A stretch of 64,000 bases of DNA from Hoeflea sp. (GTDB lineage: Bacteria; Pseudomonadota; Alphaproteobacteria; Rhizobiales; Rhizobiaceae): the NCBI RefSeq assembly GCF_030682515.1, contig NZ_JAUXOD010000024.1, positions 1-64,000 of the forward strand. The letters are read 5' to 3'. Position 1 is the first letter of the stretch, and each line of letters starts with the position of its first letter. Position numbers and translations under genes: made by a program. Shown here one piece after another: positions 42,882 to 51,899 of the stretch. The notes under the pieces are model-generated. The model was given only the letters and a program-made list of their open reading frames with translations. It had not been told where the DNA came from and did no database searches.

Positions 42882-43826
42882 ATGAAGCCGGTCAGGCGCA
42901 AGGTCATCATTTCCTGCGCGGTGACCGGTCGGGTCCACACGCCTTCGATGTCCGACAGCCTGCCATTCACGCCCGACCAGATCACCCAGCAGGCCATCGA
43001 AGCGGCCCGCGCCGGTGCATCGATCCTGCACCTTCATGCACGCAATCCGTCCGATGGCAGTCCGACCAATGATCCTGCGGTCTTTGACCTGTTCCTGCCC
43101 GGGATCGCCGCGCAGACTGACGCCATCCTAGAGATCCCGGTGCCCCGCGATGGCATGGATTGGCCACGCGCCGTGAATCCGGAGTTCTGCTCGATCGAGA
43201 TGGGATCGACCAATTACAGCTTCAGCAGGGCTGCGCGCGGCATCTCCGACTGGAGGTTCGCCTGGGAAAAGCCCTATCTCGAGGCGTCCGAGGACGGGGT
43301 CCTGCGGATGAGCTTCCGCGACATCAAGGGCGCCCTTTCCCGGTTCGGCGAAGGATCCGATCCCCGCTATGCCTTTGCCTGTCACGATCTCGGTCACCTC
43401 CACAATCTCGCGCAATTTCTAGATGAGGGGCTGATCAAGGGACCGCTGTTCCTGCAATGCCATCTCGGGATTGCAGGGGGCCTGAACGCGGATCCCGAAA
43501 ACCTATTCCTGATCCGGAGCACGGCGGACCGGCTGTTCGGGCGCGAGAATTACGAATTCTCGGTGCAGGCCACCGGCCGTCATCAGATCCCGCTTGCGAC
43601 AATGGGCGCCATCATGGGCGGCCATGTGCGTGTCGGCCTCGGCGACAGCCTGGTTCTGGGCAAGGGGCTGCTCGCCGCCTCAAGCGCCGCGCAGGTGCTC
43701 AAGATCCGCAGGATCCTGGAGGAGCTGTCCTTCGAAATCGCAAGCCCGGATGAAGCGCGGGACATTCTCCACATCAACAGCGCCGGGCTTGGCGAGGCCA
43801 GAAGGGAAGTCGGGCTCAATGGTTGA
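42882..43826 (+). CDS. Beta-keto acid cleavage enzyme (BKACE, DUF849)
   Basis: 314 residues from ATG 42882 (MKPVRRKVIISCAVTG). Zn-dependent TIM-barrel enzyme of the Kce family that condenses a beta-keto acid with acetyl-CoA to give acetoacetate and a new acyl-CoA. Metal ligands His50 and His52 in LHLHARNP, and the family segments SDSLPFTPDQI and TGRHQIPLATMGAIMGGHVR are present. Its substrate side chain is unknown; BKACE members act on many beta-keto acids. First gene of module B; its last 8 bases overlap the permease start. An in-frame start at 42786 is possible but gives a non-conserved extension. Confidence 0.88.
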   Translation: MKPVRRKVIISCAVTGRVHTPSMSDSLPFTPDQITQQAIEAARAGASILHLHARNPSDGSPTNDPAVFDLFLPGIAAQTDAILEIPVPRDGMDWPRAVNPEFCSIEMGSTNYSFSRAARGISDWRFAWEKPYLEASEDGVLRMSFRDIKGALSRFGEGSDPRYAFACHDLGHLHNLAQFLDEGLIKGPLFLQCHLGIAGGLNADPENLFLIRSTADRLFGRENYEFSVQATGRHQIPLATMGAIMGGHVRVGLGDSLVLGKGLLAASSAAQVLKIRRILEELSFEIASPDEARDILHINSAGLGEARREVGLNG

Positions 43827-44826
43827 GGTCCTCTCCATGCCCAGGGCGGGCAAGCGCAAGGGCAGGCTGCTCGAGTTCGTGGTGATGGCGGTCACCGTGG
43901 CGCTTGTGGCGGCATTTTCCATCGCTGTCGATGGCTTCGCCACGCTTGGCAATCTGCAGGTCATCCTGTCGAACTCCGCCTCGCTGGTGATCCTGAGCTG
44001 CGGCATGGCCGTGGTCATCATTTCGCGCGGTCTGGACCTGTCGCTGATCGCCGTGATGGTCGCCGGCGCGACCACCTTCAGCATCTTCATCAACGCCGAC
44101 ATCCCCGTCCTGACGGCGCTCGCGCTGACCGTGGCGGCGATGGCGATGGTGGGCCTGGTGAATGCCTGGCTGATTGCCTATGTCGAAATTCCGGCGATGC
44201 TGGCCACGCTCGCCTCGGCCATGTTCGTCACCGGACTGTTCCGCTTCGCGATCCTGCGCGGCGAGTTCCTGCTGCTGCTGTCGAAATCCAATCCGGCGGT
44301 GATCTTCCTGTCGGGCGAGGTGGCGCCGGGCATCTCGACACCCGTGGCCCTGATGGTCGCGGCGCTCATCATCACCTGGTTCCTGCTGCGCGGGTCGGCC
44401 GCGGGCCGGACGATCTACGCGATGGGCGACAATTTCCAGGCGGCGCGGCTCACCGGACTGCCCGTGCGCACCACCACCATCGTCGTCTATGTCTTCGCCG
44501 CAATGGCCGCGCTGTGCGCGGGGCTGGTGACGTCGGCGGCAAGCGGCGTGGTCGATTTTCGCACGGTCACCAACGGAACGCTTCTGTTCGAGGTCATCCT
44601 GGTGGTCGTGCTCGGCGGCATTCCGCTGCGCGGAGGCCGCGGGGGCGTGTGGAACATCATCATCGGCGTGGCGCTGATCGCGGTGCTCCGCAACGGCATG
44701 ACGCTCTTGAACTTCACTTCGCAGACGCAGGACGTGCTCAAGGGGCTCGTGCTGATGGTTGCGATTGTCGCAGACAATTACCTCAACCCCAGGGACACGG
44801 AAACCGACGCCGTCGGCGATCTCTGA
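43819..44826 (+). CDS. CUT2 permease without extra domain (module B)
   Basis: 335 residues, about ten membrane spans: VVIISRGLDLSLIAVMVAG, YAMGDNFQAARLTGLPVR, VVVLGGIPLRGGRGGVWN. Counterpart of the module-A permease 38473-39447. ATG 43819 overlaps the BKACE stop, so translation is coupled; the longer frame upstream reads through BKACE out of frame. Expected partner of the fused permease in the importer. Confidence 0.9.
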   Translation: MVEVLSMPRAGKRKGRLLEFVVMAVTVALVAAFSIAVDGFATLGNLQVILSNSASLVILSCGMAVVIISRGLDLSLIAVMVAGATTFSIFINADIPVLTALALTVAAMAMVGLVNAWLIAYVEIPAMLATLASAMFVTGLFRFAILRGEFLLLLSKSNPAVIFLSGEVAPGISTPVALMVAALIITWFLLRGSAAGRTIYAMGDNFQAARLTGLPVRTTTIVVYVFAAMAALCAGLVTSAASGVVDFRTVTNGTLLFEVILVVVLGGIPLRGGRGGVWNIIIGVALIAVLRNGMTLLNFTSQTQDVLKGLVLMVAIVADNYLNPRDTETDAVGDL

Positions 44827-44854
44827 CACGACTGCACCACCAATGGAGGAGACT

Positions 44855-45844
44855 ATGGTGACTAATTTGGGAAACAAGATCCGCAGTGCCGCGCATGGCA
44901 TCATGATCGGGGCCAGCGTGCTGCTTGCAGCAGGCACGCAGGCGTCCGCCGACACCAATATCGCGGGGAAGAAGGTCGTCTTCGTGCCGATCGCGATGGG
45001 AATATCGTTGACGGAGGGATGGGCGCGCCGGATGCGGGAACATGCCGACATGCATGGCTACACGCTCGACGTTCGCGACGCCGCCTTCAACACCGGCTCG
45101 ATGGCCGAGCTTCTGGCCAAGGCGATCAGCGAGAAACCCGATGTGCTGGTGGTGCATAATCCCACCGTCCAGCTGCTGGCACGCCAGATCAAGCAGGCCG
45201 AGTCCGAAGGCATCAAGGTGCTGCAGATCAATTTGCAATCGAACCAGCCGTCCGCGGCCTTCGTCGGCGCCAACTGGGAGCGCATCGGCCGGGAGATCGC
45301 CGAGGACATCGTCAAGGAATGCGGCGCGGGAAGCGGCAAGTCGGGCAAGGTGTCGATCGTGCCGGGCCAGTTGACCGCCGCCGACAGCGTCATCATGAAC
45401 GAGGCCGCCTTCAAGGTGTTTGAAGCCCATTCTGAAATCGAGGTCGTTTCCAACCAGGCGTCCGACTGGGAGCCGGAGAAGGCGCGCCAGATCACCGCGA
45501 CGGTGCTGCAGCAGCACCCGGACCTGTGCGCAGTCTTCGGCCACTGGGACGTCCACACCATGGGCGCGGGCAATGCCGTGAAGGACGCAGGCCTTGCCGA
45601 CGATGTCCTCGTCTATGCCACCGGCGGCGGCGACAACGTGGCCTGCGATGCGGTCGAGGACAATGTACTTGACCGGGTCTGGAGCTACGACGCCGATGGC
45701 CAGGGCCGGGATGCCGGCACGATGGTCGATCTCCTGCTGCAGGGCGCAGCGGGCGCCGATGGGGCGATGATGTCGGTCGAATCGCCGATGAAGATCATCA
45801 AGAGCGGCGAGTCCTACGATCCGGGCCTCTGCTGGAAAATGTAG
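44855..45844 (+). CDS. CUT2 periplasmic binding protein (module B)
   Basis: 329 residues from ATG 44855, which follows GGAGGAGACT. Sec-type signal ending near ASA-DTN. Type-I binding fold with KVVFVPIAMGISLTEGW, ISEKPDVLVVHNPTVQ and YATGGGDNVACDA, closely parallel to the module-A protein. Cysteines in ECGAG, DLCAV, ACDA and LCWKM match those of module A. The two proteins differ at several predicted pocket positions (for example GFWDVMD versus GHWDVHT), so the ligands are probably related but not identical. Confidence 0.88.
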   Translation: MVTNLGNKIRSAAHGIMIGASVLLAAGTQASADTNIAGKKVVFVPIAMGISLTEGWARRMREHADMHGYTLDVRDAAFNTGSMAELLAKAISEKPDVLVVHNPTVQLLARQIKQAESEGIKVLQINLQSNQPSAAFVGANWERIGREIAEDIVKECGAGSGKSGKVSIVPGQLTAADSVIMNEAAFKVFEAHSEIEVVSNQASDWEPEKARQITATVLQQHPDLCAVFGHWDVHTMGAGNAVKDAGLADDVLVYATGGGDNVACDAVEDNVLDRVWSYDADGQGRDAGTMVDLLLQGAAGADGAMMSVESPMKIIKSGESYDPGLCWKM

Positions 45845-45866
45845 CCGGGACTCTGAGGCCTTCGTT

Positions 45867-45894
45867 CCCGCAGGGCTGCAACCGGCCCTGCGGG
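45867..45894. other. Intercistronic hairpin after module-B binding protein
   Basis: CCCGCAGGGC (45867-45876) pairs perfectly with GCCCTGCGGG (45885-45894) around an 8-base loop. It lies in the same place as the module-A hairpin (between binding protein and fused permease) but has an unrelated sequence, so position rather than sequence is conserved. Confidence 0.7.
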
Positions 45895-45916
45895 TCCTCC
45901 TTGATGGGACGTATCC

Positions 45917-48046
45917 ATGTCAGTCGACTTCAAATTCGCCAGCCTGCGGAAGCAGCCGGTCCCGCGTTTCATGCTGTCCCCGCGGCGCATCCTTGCCGAT
46001 GTCCTGTCGAGCGGCTGGGTCGAGAGCATGATCCCCTTCCTGGCATTCATCTGCGTGGTCGTGGGCGTGGCGGTGACGACGCAGGATTATTTCGTCGCCT
46101 CCAATCTGAGGAACCTCGCGCAGTACTCGGCAGATGGCGGGCTGATCGTGCTCGCCATGCTGATCGTCGTCGCCGTCGGCGGAATTGATCTTTCGGTGGG
46201 CTCGAACTTCGCCATGTCGGCCTTCGTGGCGCTCTTCTGCTTTCACATCCTGCAGCTTCCGGTGCCCGTGGTCCTGGTCGCAAGCCTCGGCTGCGGCGCC
46301 GTGATCGGGGCGACGAACGGCCTGCTGGCCGGCCTGATCGGCTGCGGCGCGCTTTTGACCACGCTTGCCACCATGATCACCGTGCGCGGCATCTTCACGC
46401 TGTCGTCGCAGGCGCAGATGGTGGAAATCTCCACCAGTGCCCGGATCGACGATCTGTGGGACTGGATCGGGTTCGAGAAGATCCTCACCATGCCGATCGG
46501 CTTCTGGGTGCTGCTCGCCGTGGCGATCCTGATCTTCGTCATGTTCCGTCAGTCGGCCTTCGGCTGGCATGTGCTGGCGGTGGGCGGCAATCGGAAGGCT
46601 GCGCGCCACGGCGGCATCAGGGTCAAGGTCACGGTCTTCCTGTCCTATGTGCTGACCGGCCTCATTGTCGGCCTGTCCGGCTTCCTGTTTGCCGCCCGCC
46701 AGAACAGCATCAGCGCCGATACCGGCATCGGCATGGAGTTCTTCGTGCTCACCGCGCTGGTCGTGGGACTGGGCGGTTTCGTGCCGGGCCGCGGCGCCGT
46801 GGTGCCGGTGCTGATCGGGTTTGCGACCATCTACATCTTCAACAATGCGATGATCAATTCGGGCTTTCGCGGCGATTTCGTCCAACTCTGCATGGGCGCG
46901 ATCATCATCCTGATCCTGGCGATCGACGTGAAATTCCGGAAGAACCGGCACCGCCTGCTGGCCTCGACCTATCTCGATCCCGTCAAGGTCACGCTTGCGC
47001 CCACCCGGGGCATGGCTGGCCTGATGCCGCACGAGATAGCCCCGAAACTCGCCCTGGCGCGGATCCTGGGCGCAGGACAACTCGACGGTCCCGAGGATGT
47101 CATTCTTGACCGCGACGGCAATCTTTACTGCGGCAACCGCGATGGACGGATTCTCAAGCTGTCCGGACCGGACCATTCCGACATCAGCGTTGTCGCCAAG
47201 ATCGGCGGCCGGCCGCTGGGCCTCGCGTTTGACCCCGAAGGCCGGATGGTGGCCTGCGTGGCGGGCATGGGGCTCTTGCGCGTGACGCTTGACGGAGCGG
47301 TGGAACTCTTGACCGACCAGACCGGGCGCAGCCTGCTCAGCGTCCAGGACGACACCTCGATCCGGATGGCCGACGATCTCGATATCGCACCGGACGGCAC
47401 GATCTATTTCACCGATGCGACCAAGCGGTACGACATCGACAATTGGGGCCTCGACCTGCTCGAGGGGCGGCCCAACGGCCGGCTGTTGAGCTACGATCCG
47501 AGAACGCGCAAGACCCGGACGGTCTGCGACAATCTCGTCTTTCCGAACGGCGTCTGCATCACCCATGACGGCAAGTATCTTCTCGTGGCGAGCACCTGGT
47601 CCTGCTCGATCCTGATCTTCGACCTGGCCGACCTTGCCGCCGGACCGCGGATCTTTCTCGACGGCCTGCCGGGCTATCCCGACAACATCAACCGGTCGTC
47701 GGATGGCGGATACTGGATTGCTCTGGCGGGCATGCGCAACGCCATCCTCGACCAGGCGATGAAGTATCCAGGCCTCAGGCAGCGCATGACGAAGCGGGTG
47801 CCGCCGACCAACTGGCTGTTCGGCAATCTCAACATTGGCGGCGTGCTGAAGATCGATGGCAGCGGCAGGATCGTCGACGCGCTGTGGGATGCGCCGGACG
47901 GGCCACTCTACATGATCACCTCGATGCGCGAACACGAGGGCGCGCTATATCTGGGGGGCGTGACCAACGACAAGATCGGGCGGCTGCAGCTCGCCTACGC
48001 CGATCGCCAGTGGACCAGCCAGCAGAGCTACTGGGGGAAAGGCTAG
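45917..48046 (+). CDS. CUT2 permease fused to a strictosidine-synthase/SMP-30-like propeller (module B)
   Basis: 709 residues. RbsC-type permease half (about 1-345: VVAVGGIDLSVGSNFAMSAF, VVGLGGFVPGRGAVVPV), a basic KNRHRLL turn and linker, then a six-bladed propeller (about 378-709). Metal-ligand positions Glu393 (GPED), Asn544 (FPNG) and Asp589 (GYPDN) are intact. Same architecture as 35273-37387 and the same junction motif. The propeller lacks its own signal or extra membrane span, so it should face the cytoplasm. Ligand chemistry is inferred: lactone or ester opening or an analogous hydrolysis on entry. Confidence 0.88.
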   Translation: MSVDFKFASLRKQPVPRFMLSPRRILADVLSSGWVESMIPFLAFICVVVGVAVTTQDYFVASNLRNLAQYSADGGLIVLAMLIVVAVGGIDLSVGSNFAMSAFVALFCFHILQLPVPVVLVASLGCGAVIGATNGLLAGLIGCGALLTTLATMITVRGIFTLSSQAQMVEISTSARIDDLWDWIGFEKILTMPIGFWVLLAVAILIFVMFRQSAFGWHVLAVGGNRKAARHGGIRVKVTVFLSYVLTGLIVGLSGFLFAARQNSISADTGIGMEFFVLTALVVGLGGFVPGRGAVVPVLIGFATIYIFNNAMINSGFRGDFVQLCMGAIIILILAIDVKFRKNRHRLLASTYLDPVKVTLAPTRGMAGLMPHEIAPKLALARILGAGQLDGPEDVILDRDGNLYCGNRDGRILKLSGPDHSDISVVAKIGGRPLGLAFDPEGRMVACVAGMGLLRVTLDGAVELLTDQTGRSLLSVQDDTSIRMADDLDIAPDGTIYFTDATKRYDIDNWGLDLLEGRPNGRLLSYDPRTRKTRTVCDNLVFPNGVCITHDGKYLLVASTWSCSILIFDLADLAAGPRIFLDGLPGYPDNINRSSDGGYWIALAGMRNAILDQAMKYPGLRQRMTKRVPPTNWLFGNLNIGGVLKIDGSGRIVDALWDAPDGPLYMITSMREHEGALYLGGVTNDKIGRLQLAYADRQWTSQQSYWGKG

Positions 48047-48049
48047 GCC

Positions 48050-49093
48050 ATGTTTTTCAGATCCAGACGTGAGGCACCGCCGGCGATGACGCTGGAAGGC
48101 GTTCTCGGCCCCAACACGGTCATCGACGATGCAGAAGGCTTGAAGGTCGAAGCTCCGCAGGCGCTGTGCGTGGTGGATGGCTCCCGGTTGCTCATCAGCT
48201 CGGGCAATGCGGTCCTCGCCATCTCCCGATGGGGCGACCAGCCCCAGCCCTGGTGCGTGTTCGACCAGCCGGTGACTGCGCTCTCCGCCAGCCCGGCAGG
48301 CACCGTCGGCATCGGCCTCGCCGACGGCAGCTTCTCAGTCCGCGACCGGGCGGGATCGGTTCTGGCGGGCTGGGGGCGGCCGGAGAGTCTTGCCTCGGTG
48401 ACCGACTGCCTGTTCGTCTCCGAAGACGAGATCGCCCTTGTTGACAGCGGCTACCGGGCCGGCGAGGACATCCTGTCGCGGGCGCCCTGGGACGAGACCG
48501 GACGCGGGCAGGTCGTTATGATCAACCGCAACGGCGCCATGCGCCGCCTGGCGGCGGGCCTGCATTGCCCGATGGGACTGGCCCGCGACGCGGATGGCGA
48601 GCTGATCGTCAGCCTGCTCGAGCGGGCAGCAATCGTCGATCTCGCGGGCAAGGTCAGGCAGCCGGGGTTCCCGGCCTATCTCGGCCGGGTCCGCGCCACG
48701 GAGAGCGGCTATCTTCTCTCCTGCCTGTCGCGGCGCGACCCGCTCATCGAGTTTTTGAAGACCGAGGCGGAGTTCGTGGCCGAAATGAAGGCCACGATCG
48801 ATCCCCGGCACTGGATCTCGCCCCGCGCCCATCCCGAATTCAGCCATGACTTCCCCATCGAGCTCGGCGCCACGCGCCTGTTCGGAGAGATCAAGCCCTG
48901 GGCCCCGTCCTTTTCCTACGGCCTCGTGATTGCGACCGACACAGCTTTCATCCCCACCGGTTCGGCGCATTCGCGCGCCAATGGCGCCCGCCATGCGATC
49001 AGCGACACTGTCGAGTGGAACGGGGACGTGATCGCGGTCAGCCGGGCCAGCGGCGAAGTTCTCCGCTTTTCGTTTGCGAGGGAGGCCGCATGA
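48050..49093 (+). CDS. Free-standing SMP-30-like propeller, catalytic ligands lost (module B)
   Basis: 347 residues, no signal peptide, starting 3 bases after the fused gene. Aligned with the fused propeller, CPMGLARDADGELIVS replaces FPNGVCITHDGKYLLV (Met175 for the ligand Asn), and FPAYLGRVRA replaces PGYPDNINRS (Gly212-Arg213 for Asp-Asn); GPED is APQA. The same Asp-Asn to Gly-Arg change occurs in the module-A protein. Also shares KPWAPSFSYGL and the SAHSRANGARHAISD segment with it. Most likely a non-catalytic partner or sensor. Its last 4 bases overlap the ATPase start. Confidence 0.8.
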   Translation: MFFRSRREAPPAMTLEGVLGPNTVIDDAEGLKVEAPQALCVVDGSRLLISSGNAVLAISRWGDQPQPWCVFDQPVTALSASPAGTVGIGLADGSFSVRDRAGSVLAGWGRPESLASVTDCLFVSEDEIALVDSGYRAGEDILSRAPWDETGRGQVVMINRNGAMRRLAAGLHCPMGLARDADGELIVSLLERAAIVDLAGKVRQPGFPAYLGRVRATESGYLLSCLSRRDPLIEFLKTEAEFVAEMKATIDPRHWISPRAHPEFSHDFPIELGATRLFGEIKPWAPSFSYGLVIATDTAFIPTGSAHSRANGARHAISDTVEWNGDVIAVSRASGEVLRFSFAREAA

Positions 49094-50586
49094 CCCGCCA
49101 GCCGATCATCAGCCTGGAAAATGTCACCAAGAGCTACGGCGGCATCAACGCGCTCGAGAACGCCAATTTCGAGCTCTATCCCGGCGAGATCCATGCGCTT
49201 GCCGGCGAGAACGGCGCCGGCAAGTCGACCCTGTGCAAGCTGATCGCGGGCGTCATCGCGCCGAGCGAAGGAACCTTGCGCATCAATGGCGAGGTGGTGA
49301 AGTTCTCCGCGCCCAAGGACGCGAGCAGGCACGGCATCTCAATGGTCTATCAGGAGACGAGCCTCGTGCCGCAGCTCACCGTCGCGCAAAACATGGTGCT
49401 GGGCCGCGAGAGCGCCTTCAACTCGGTGCGCAACGTGCGCAATTCGGCACGGCAGGTGCTGCAGAGGCTCAATTTCAAGGTTGAGCCGTCGCAGCTTGCC
49501 GGCACGCTGTCGACCGCCAAGCGGCAGATGGTGGAAATCGCCCGGGCGGTCTTGAACCAGGCCCGGGTGATCATCCTCGACGAGCCGACGGCGGCGCTGA
49601 CGCCCGAGGAGACCGATCACCTGTTCGACCTGATGCGGACTTTGCAGGCCGATGGCGTCGCCATGATCTTCATCTCGCACGCGCTCGAGGAGGCGCTCAA
49701 CCATTCGGACCGGATCTCGGTGCTGCGCAATGGCCGGCTGATGGTCACCGGCGAGGCGAGCGACTTCGACCGCAAGCGCCTCATCCACCACATGATCGGC
49801 GAGGAGCTGAACGAGCGGTTGCATGTGCCAAGGGCTCCGCATGCGGAGCGCTCGGCGCTGCCGGTGCTGCGGGTCGAGAACATCCGCATGGGAGCGATGG
49901 TCAACAACATGTCGTTCTCGGTCTTTCCCGGCCAGATCACCGGCATCGCCGGCCTGATCGGCTCGGGGCGAAGCGAGGTCGCCAAGGTGATCATGGGCCA
50001 CACCAAGCGCAATTTCGGCGGCGGCAGGATCTGGCTCGATGGCCGCGAGGTGCGCTACAGTCTCCCCGCGCAGGCGGTCGCCGACGGCATTGCCTATGTC
50101 AGCGAAGACCGCAAGCTCGACGGCTTCTTCGACACGCTGAATGTCGCCGAGAACATCGGGCTGGGCTGGCTTGCCAAGTTCGGCCGGCGGCGTCTGCTCG
50201 CGCCACTTCAGACGATGCGCGCGCTGTCGCGGGAGTGGGAGGGACGGCTGTCGATCCGCTCCATCGGCACGGATCAGTCGGTGTTGCATCTGTCGGGCGG
50301 CAACCAGCAGAAGGTGGTGATCGCCAAATCCCTGGTGCAGCAGCCCAGGCTGGTGATTTTCGACGAACCCACCCGCGGCGTCGATGTCGGCGCCATCGCC
50401 GAGATCCGTCAGATCGTCCGGCAATTCGCCGAAAGCGGGGCCGGCGTGATCCTGATCTCCTCCTACCTGCCTGAGATCCTCGACCTGTCGGACCGGATCC
50501 TGGTCGCCAAGAGCGGCACCATCGTGGCCGAATTCGCACGGTCGGATGCAACAGCGGAGAAGATCCTGCATGCCGCGATTCACTGA
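49090..50586 (+). CDS. CUT2 sugar-type ABC ATPase, two-domain (module B)
   Basis: 498 residues, the same length as the module-A ATPase. Domain 1: [10 protein letters not shown], signature [15 protein letters not shown] (degenerate LSGGQ), [15 protein letters not shown]. Domain 2: [45 protein letters not shown] 49090 overlaps the propeller stop (ATGA); an in-frame ATG 49015 would lie inside the propeller gene. Followed by a hairpin and then the thiolase gene 74 bases on. Confidence 0.92.
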   Translation: MTRQPIISLENVTKSYGGINALENANFELYPGEIHALAGENGAGKSTLCKLIAGVIAPSEGTLRINGEVVKFSAPKDASRHGISMVYQETSLVPQLTVAQNMVLGRESAFNSVRNVRNSARQVLQRLNFKVEPSQLAGTLSTAKRQMVEIARAVLNQARVIILDEPTAALTPEETDHLFDLMRTLQADGVAMIFISHALEEALNHSDRISVLRNGRLMVTGEASDFDRKRLIHHMIGEELNERLHVPRAPHAERSALPVLRVENIRMGAMVNNMSFSVFPGQITGIAGLIGSGRSEVAKVIMGHTKRNFGGGRIWLDGREVRYSLPAQAVADGIAYVSEDRKLDGFFDTLNVAENIGLGWLAKFGRRRLLAPLQTMRALSREWEGRLSIRSIGTDQSVLHLSGGNQQKVVIAKSLVQQPRLVIFDEPTRGVDVGAIAEIRQIVRQFAESGAGVILISSYLPEILDLSDRILVAKSGTIVAEFARSDATAEKILHAAIH

Positions 50587-50614
50587 GTTCGCGAGCGGCG
50601 TGACCGTGTAAAAG

Positions 50615-50637
50615 GGTCCGGTCAATCCAACCGGACC
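50615..50637. other. Hairpin between ATPase and thiolase genes
   Basis: GGTCCGGT (50615-50622) pairs perfectly with ACCGGACC (50630-50637) around CAATCCA. No T-run. It separates the transporter part of module B from its CoA enzymes and may adjust their relative expression. Confidence 0.5.
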
Positions 50638-50660
50638 GACCAAAACACAGGAGAAGAACA

Positions 50661-51848
50661 TTGAGAGAAGCAGTCATCGTCAGCACCGCCCGCACCGGGA
50701 TGGGCAAGGCCTACCGCGGCAGCCTGAACGCCATCAAGTCGCCAACGCTCACCGGCCATGTGCTCAAGCACGCAATCGAACGGGCGGGCGTCGAGCCGGG
50801 CGAGATCGAGGATTTCGTTCTGGGAACCGTGCTGGGCGCGGGCACCGCGGGGATGAATCTCGCGCGCAACGCCGTCTTCGCCGCAGGTGCGCCGGTGACC
50901 ATCTCCGGGCAGACGATGGACCGCCAGTGCGCCTCGGGTCTGATGGCGGTGGCGACCGCCGCCAAGCAGATCATGGTCGACGGCATGGATGTCGTCGCCG
51001 CCGGCGGCCAGGAGAACATCTCGGCCTTGCAGGATCAGTATTTCCGTTGGGTCCAGGCCGACGCCGATCCGAACGTGACCGGCCATGTGCCGCACGCCTA
51101 CATGCCGATGCTGCAGACGGCCGAATACGTTGCGAAGAAATTCGGCGTGAGCCGGGAGGTGCAGGACGAGTACGCGCTGCAATCCCAGCTGCGCACGGCA
51201 AAGGCCCAGGCCGCCGGCCTGCTCGATGACGAGATCGTGCCGATTACCACGACGATGATGGTCAAGGACAAGATGACCGGCGAGGTGACCGGCCAGGAGG
51301 TGACGCTCGAGCGGGACGAAGGCAACCGGCCGCAGACGACGCTCGAGTCGCTCGCCCAACTGAACCCGGTCATCGACGGCGGCGTGATCACGGCGGGCAA
51401 TGCCAGCCAGCTCTCCGACGGCGCCTCGGCCTGCGTCCTGATGGATTCCAAGCTGGCCGAACGGCGCGGCCTTAAGCCCCTGGGCATCTATCGCGGCATG
51501 GCGGTCGCCGGCTGCCCGCCCGAGGAGATGGGCATCGGCCCTGTCCATGCGGTTCCGAAGCTGCTCGAGCGGCATGGGCTGAAGGTCGGTGACATAGGCC
51601 TTTGGGAGCTCAACGAGGCCTTCGCGGTGCAGGCGCTCTATTGCCGCGATCATCTCGGGATCGATCCCGAGATCTACAACGTCAATGGCGGCGGGATCTC
51701 GATCGGTCATCCCTATGGCATGACCGGTGCGCGCCTGGTGGGCCATGCGTTGATCGAGGGCCGGCGCCGCGGGGTGAAGTTCGTGGTCGTCACCATGTGC
51801 ATCGGCGGCGGCATGGGCGCGGCGGGACTGTTCGAAGTCAACCATTGA
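50661..51848 (+). CDS. Thiolase (acetyl-CoA C-acyltransferase)
   Basis: 395 residues from TTG 50661, preceded by AGGAGAAGAAC. Nucleophile Cys90 (MDRQCASG), the HP-containing [14 protein letters not shown] segment and the second catalytic cysteine in MCIGGGMG are all present, with a length typical of homotetrameric biosynthetic/degradative thiolases. It would cleave a beta-ketoacyl-CoA with CoA (or the reverse), consistent with a beta-oxidation-like route for the imported compound. No matching thiolase exists in module A, which has a crotonase-family enzyme instead. Confidence 0.9.
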   Translation: MREAVIVSTARTGMGKAYRGSLNAIKSPTLTGHVLKHAIERAGVEPGEIEDFVLGTVLGAGTAGMNLARNAVFAAGAPVTISGQTMDRQCASGLMAVATAAKQIMVDGMDVVAAGGQENISALQDQYFRWVQADADPNVTGHVPHAYMPMLQTAEYVAKKFGVSREVQDEYALQSQLRTAKAQAAGLLDDEIVPITTTMMVKDKMTGEVTGQEVTLERDEGNRPQTTLESLAQLNPVIDGGVITAGNASQLSDGASACVLMDSKLAERRGLKPLGIYRGMAVAGCPPEEMGIGPVHAVPKLLERHGLKVGDIGLWELNEAFAVQALYCRDHLGIDPEIYNVNGGGISIGHPYGMTGARLVGHALIEGRRRGVKFVVVTMCIGGGMGAAGLFEVNH

Positions 51849-51899
51849 GATATCTCCGCGCCTCATGCGGCAGGCGGGTTCCGGAGACCAGGAAAGAGT

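Noticed and set aside
45920-47935. 671-codon minus-strand frame opposite the module-B fused permease
   Set aside because: Low-complexity Asp/His/Arg/Gln-rich translation, no domain, and the plus strand carries an obvious two-domain protein.
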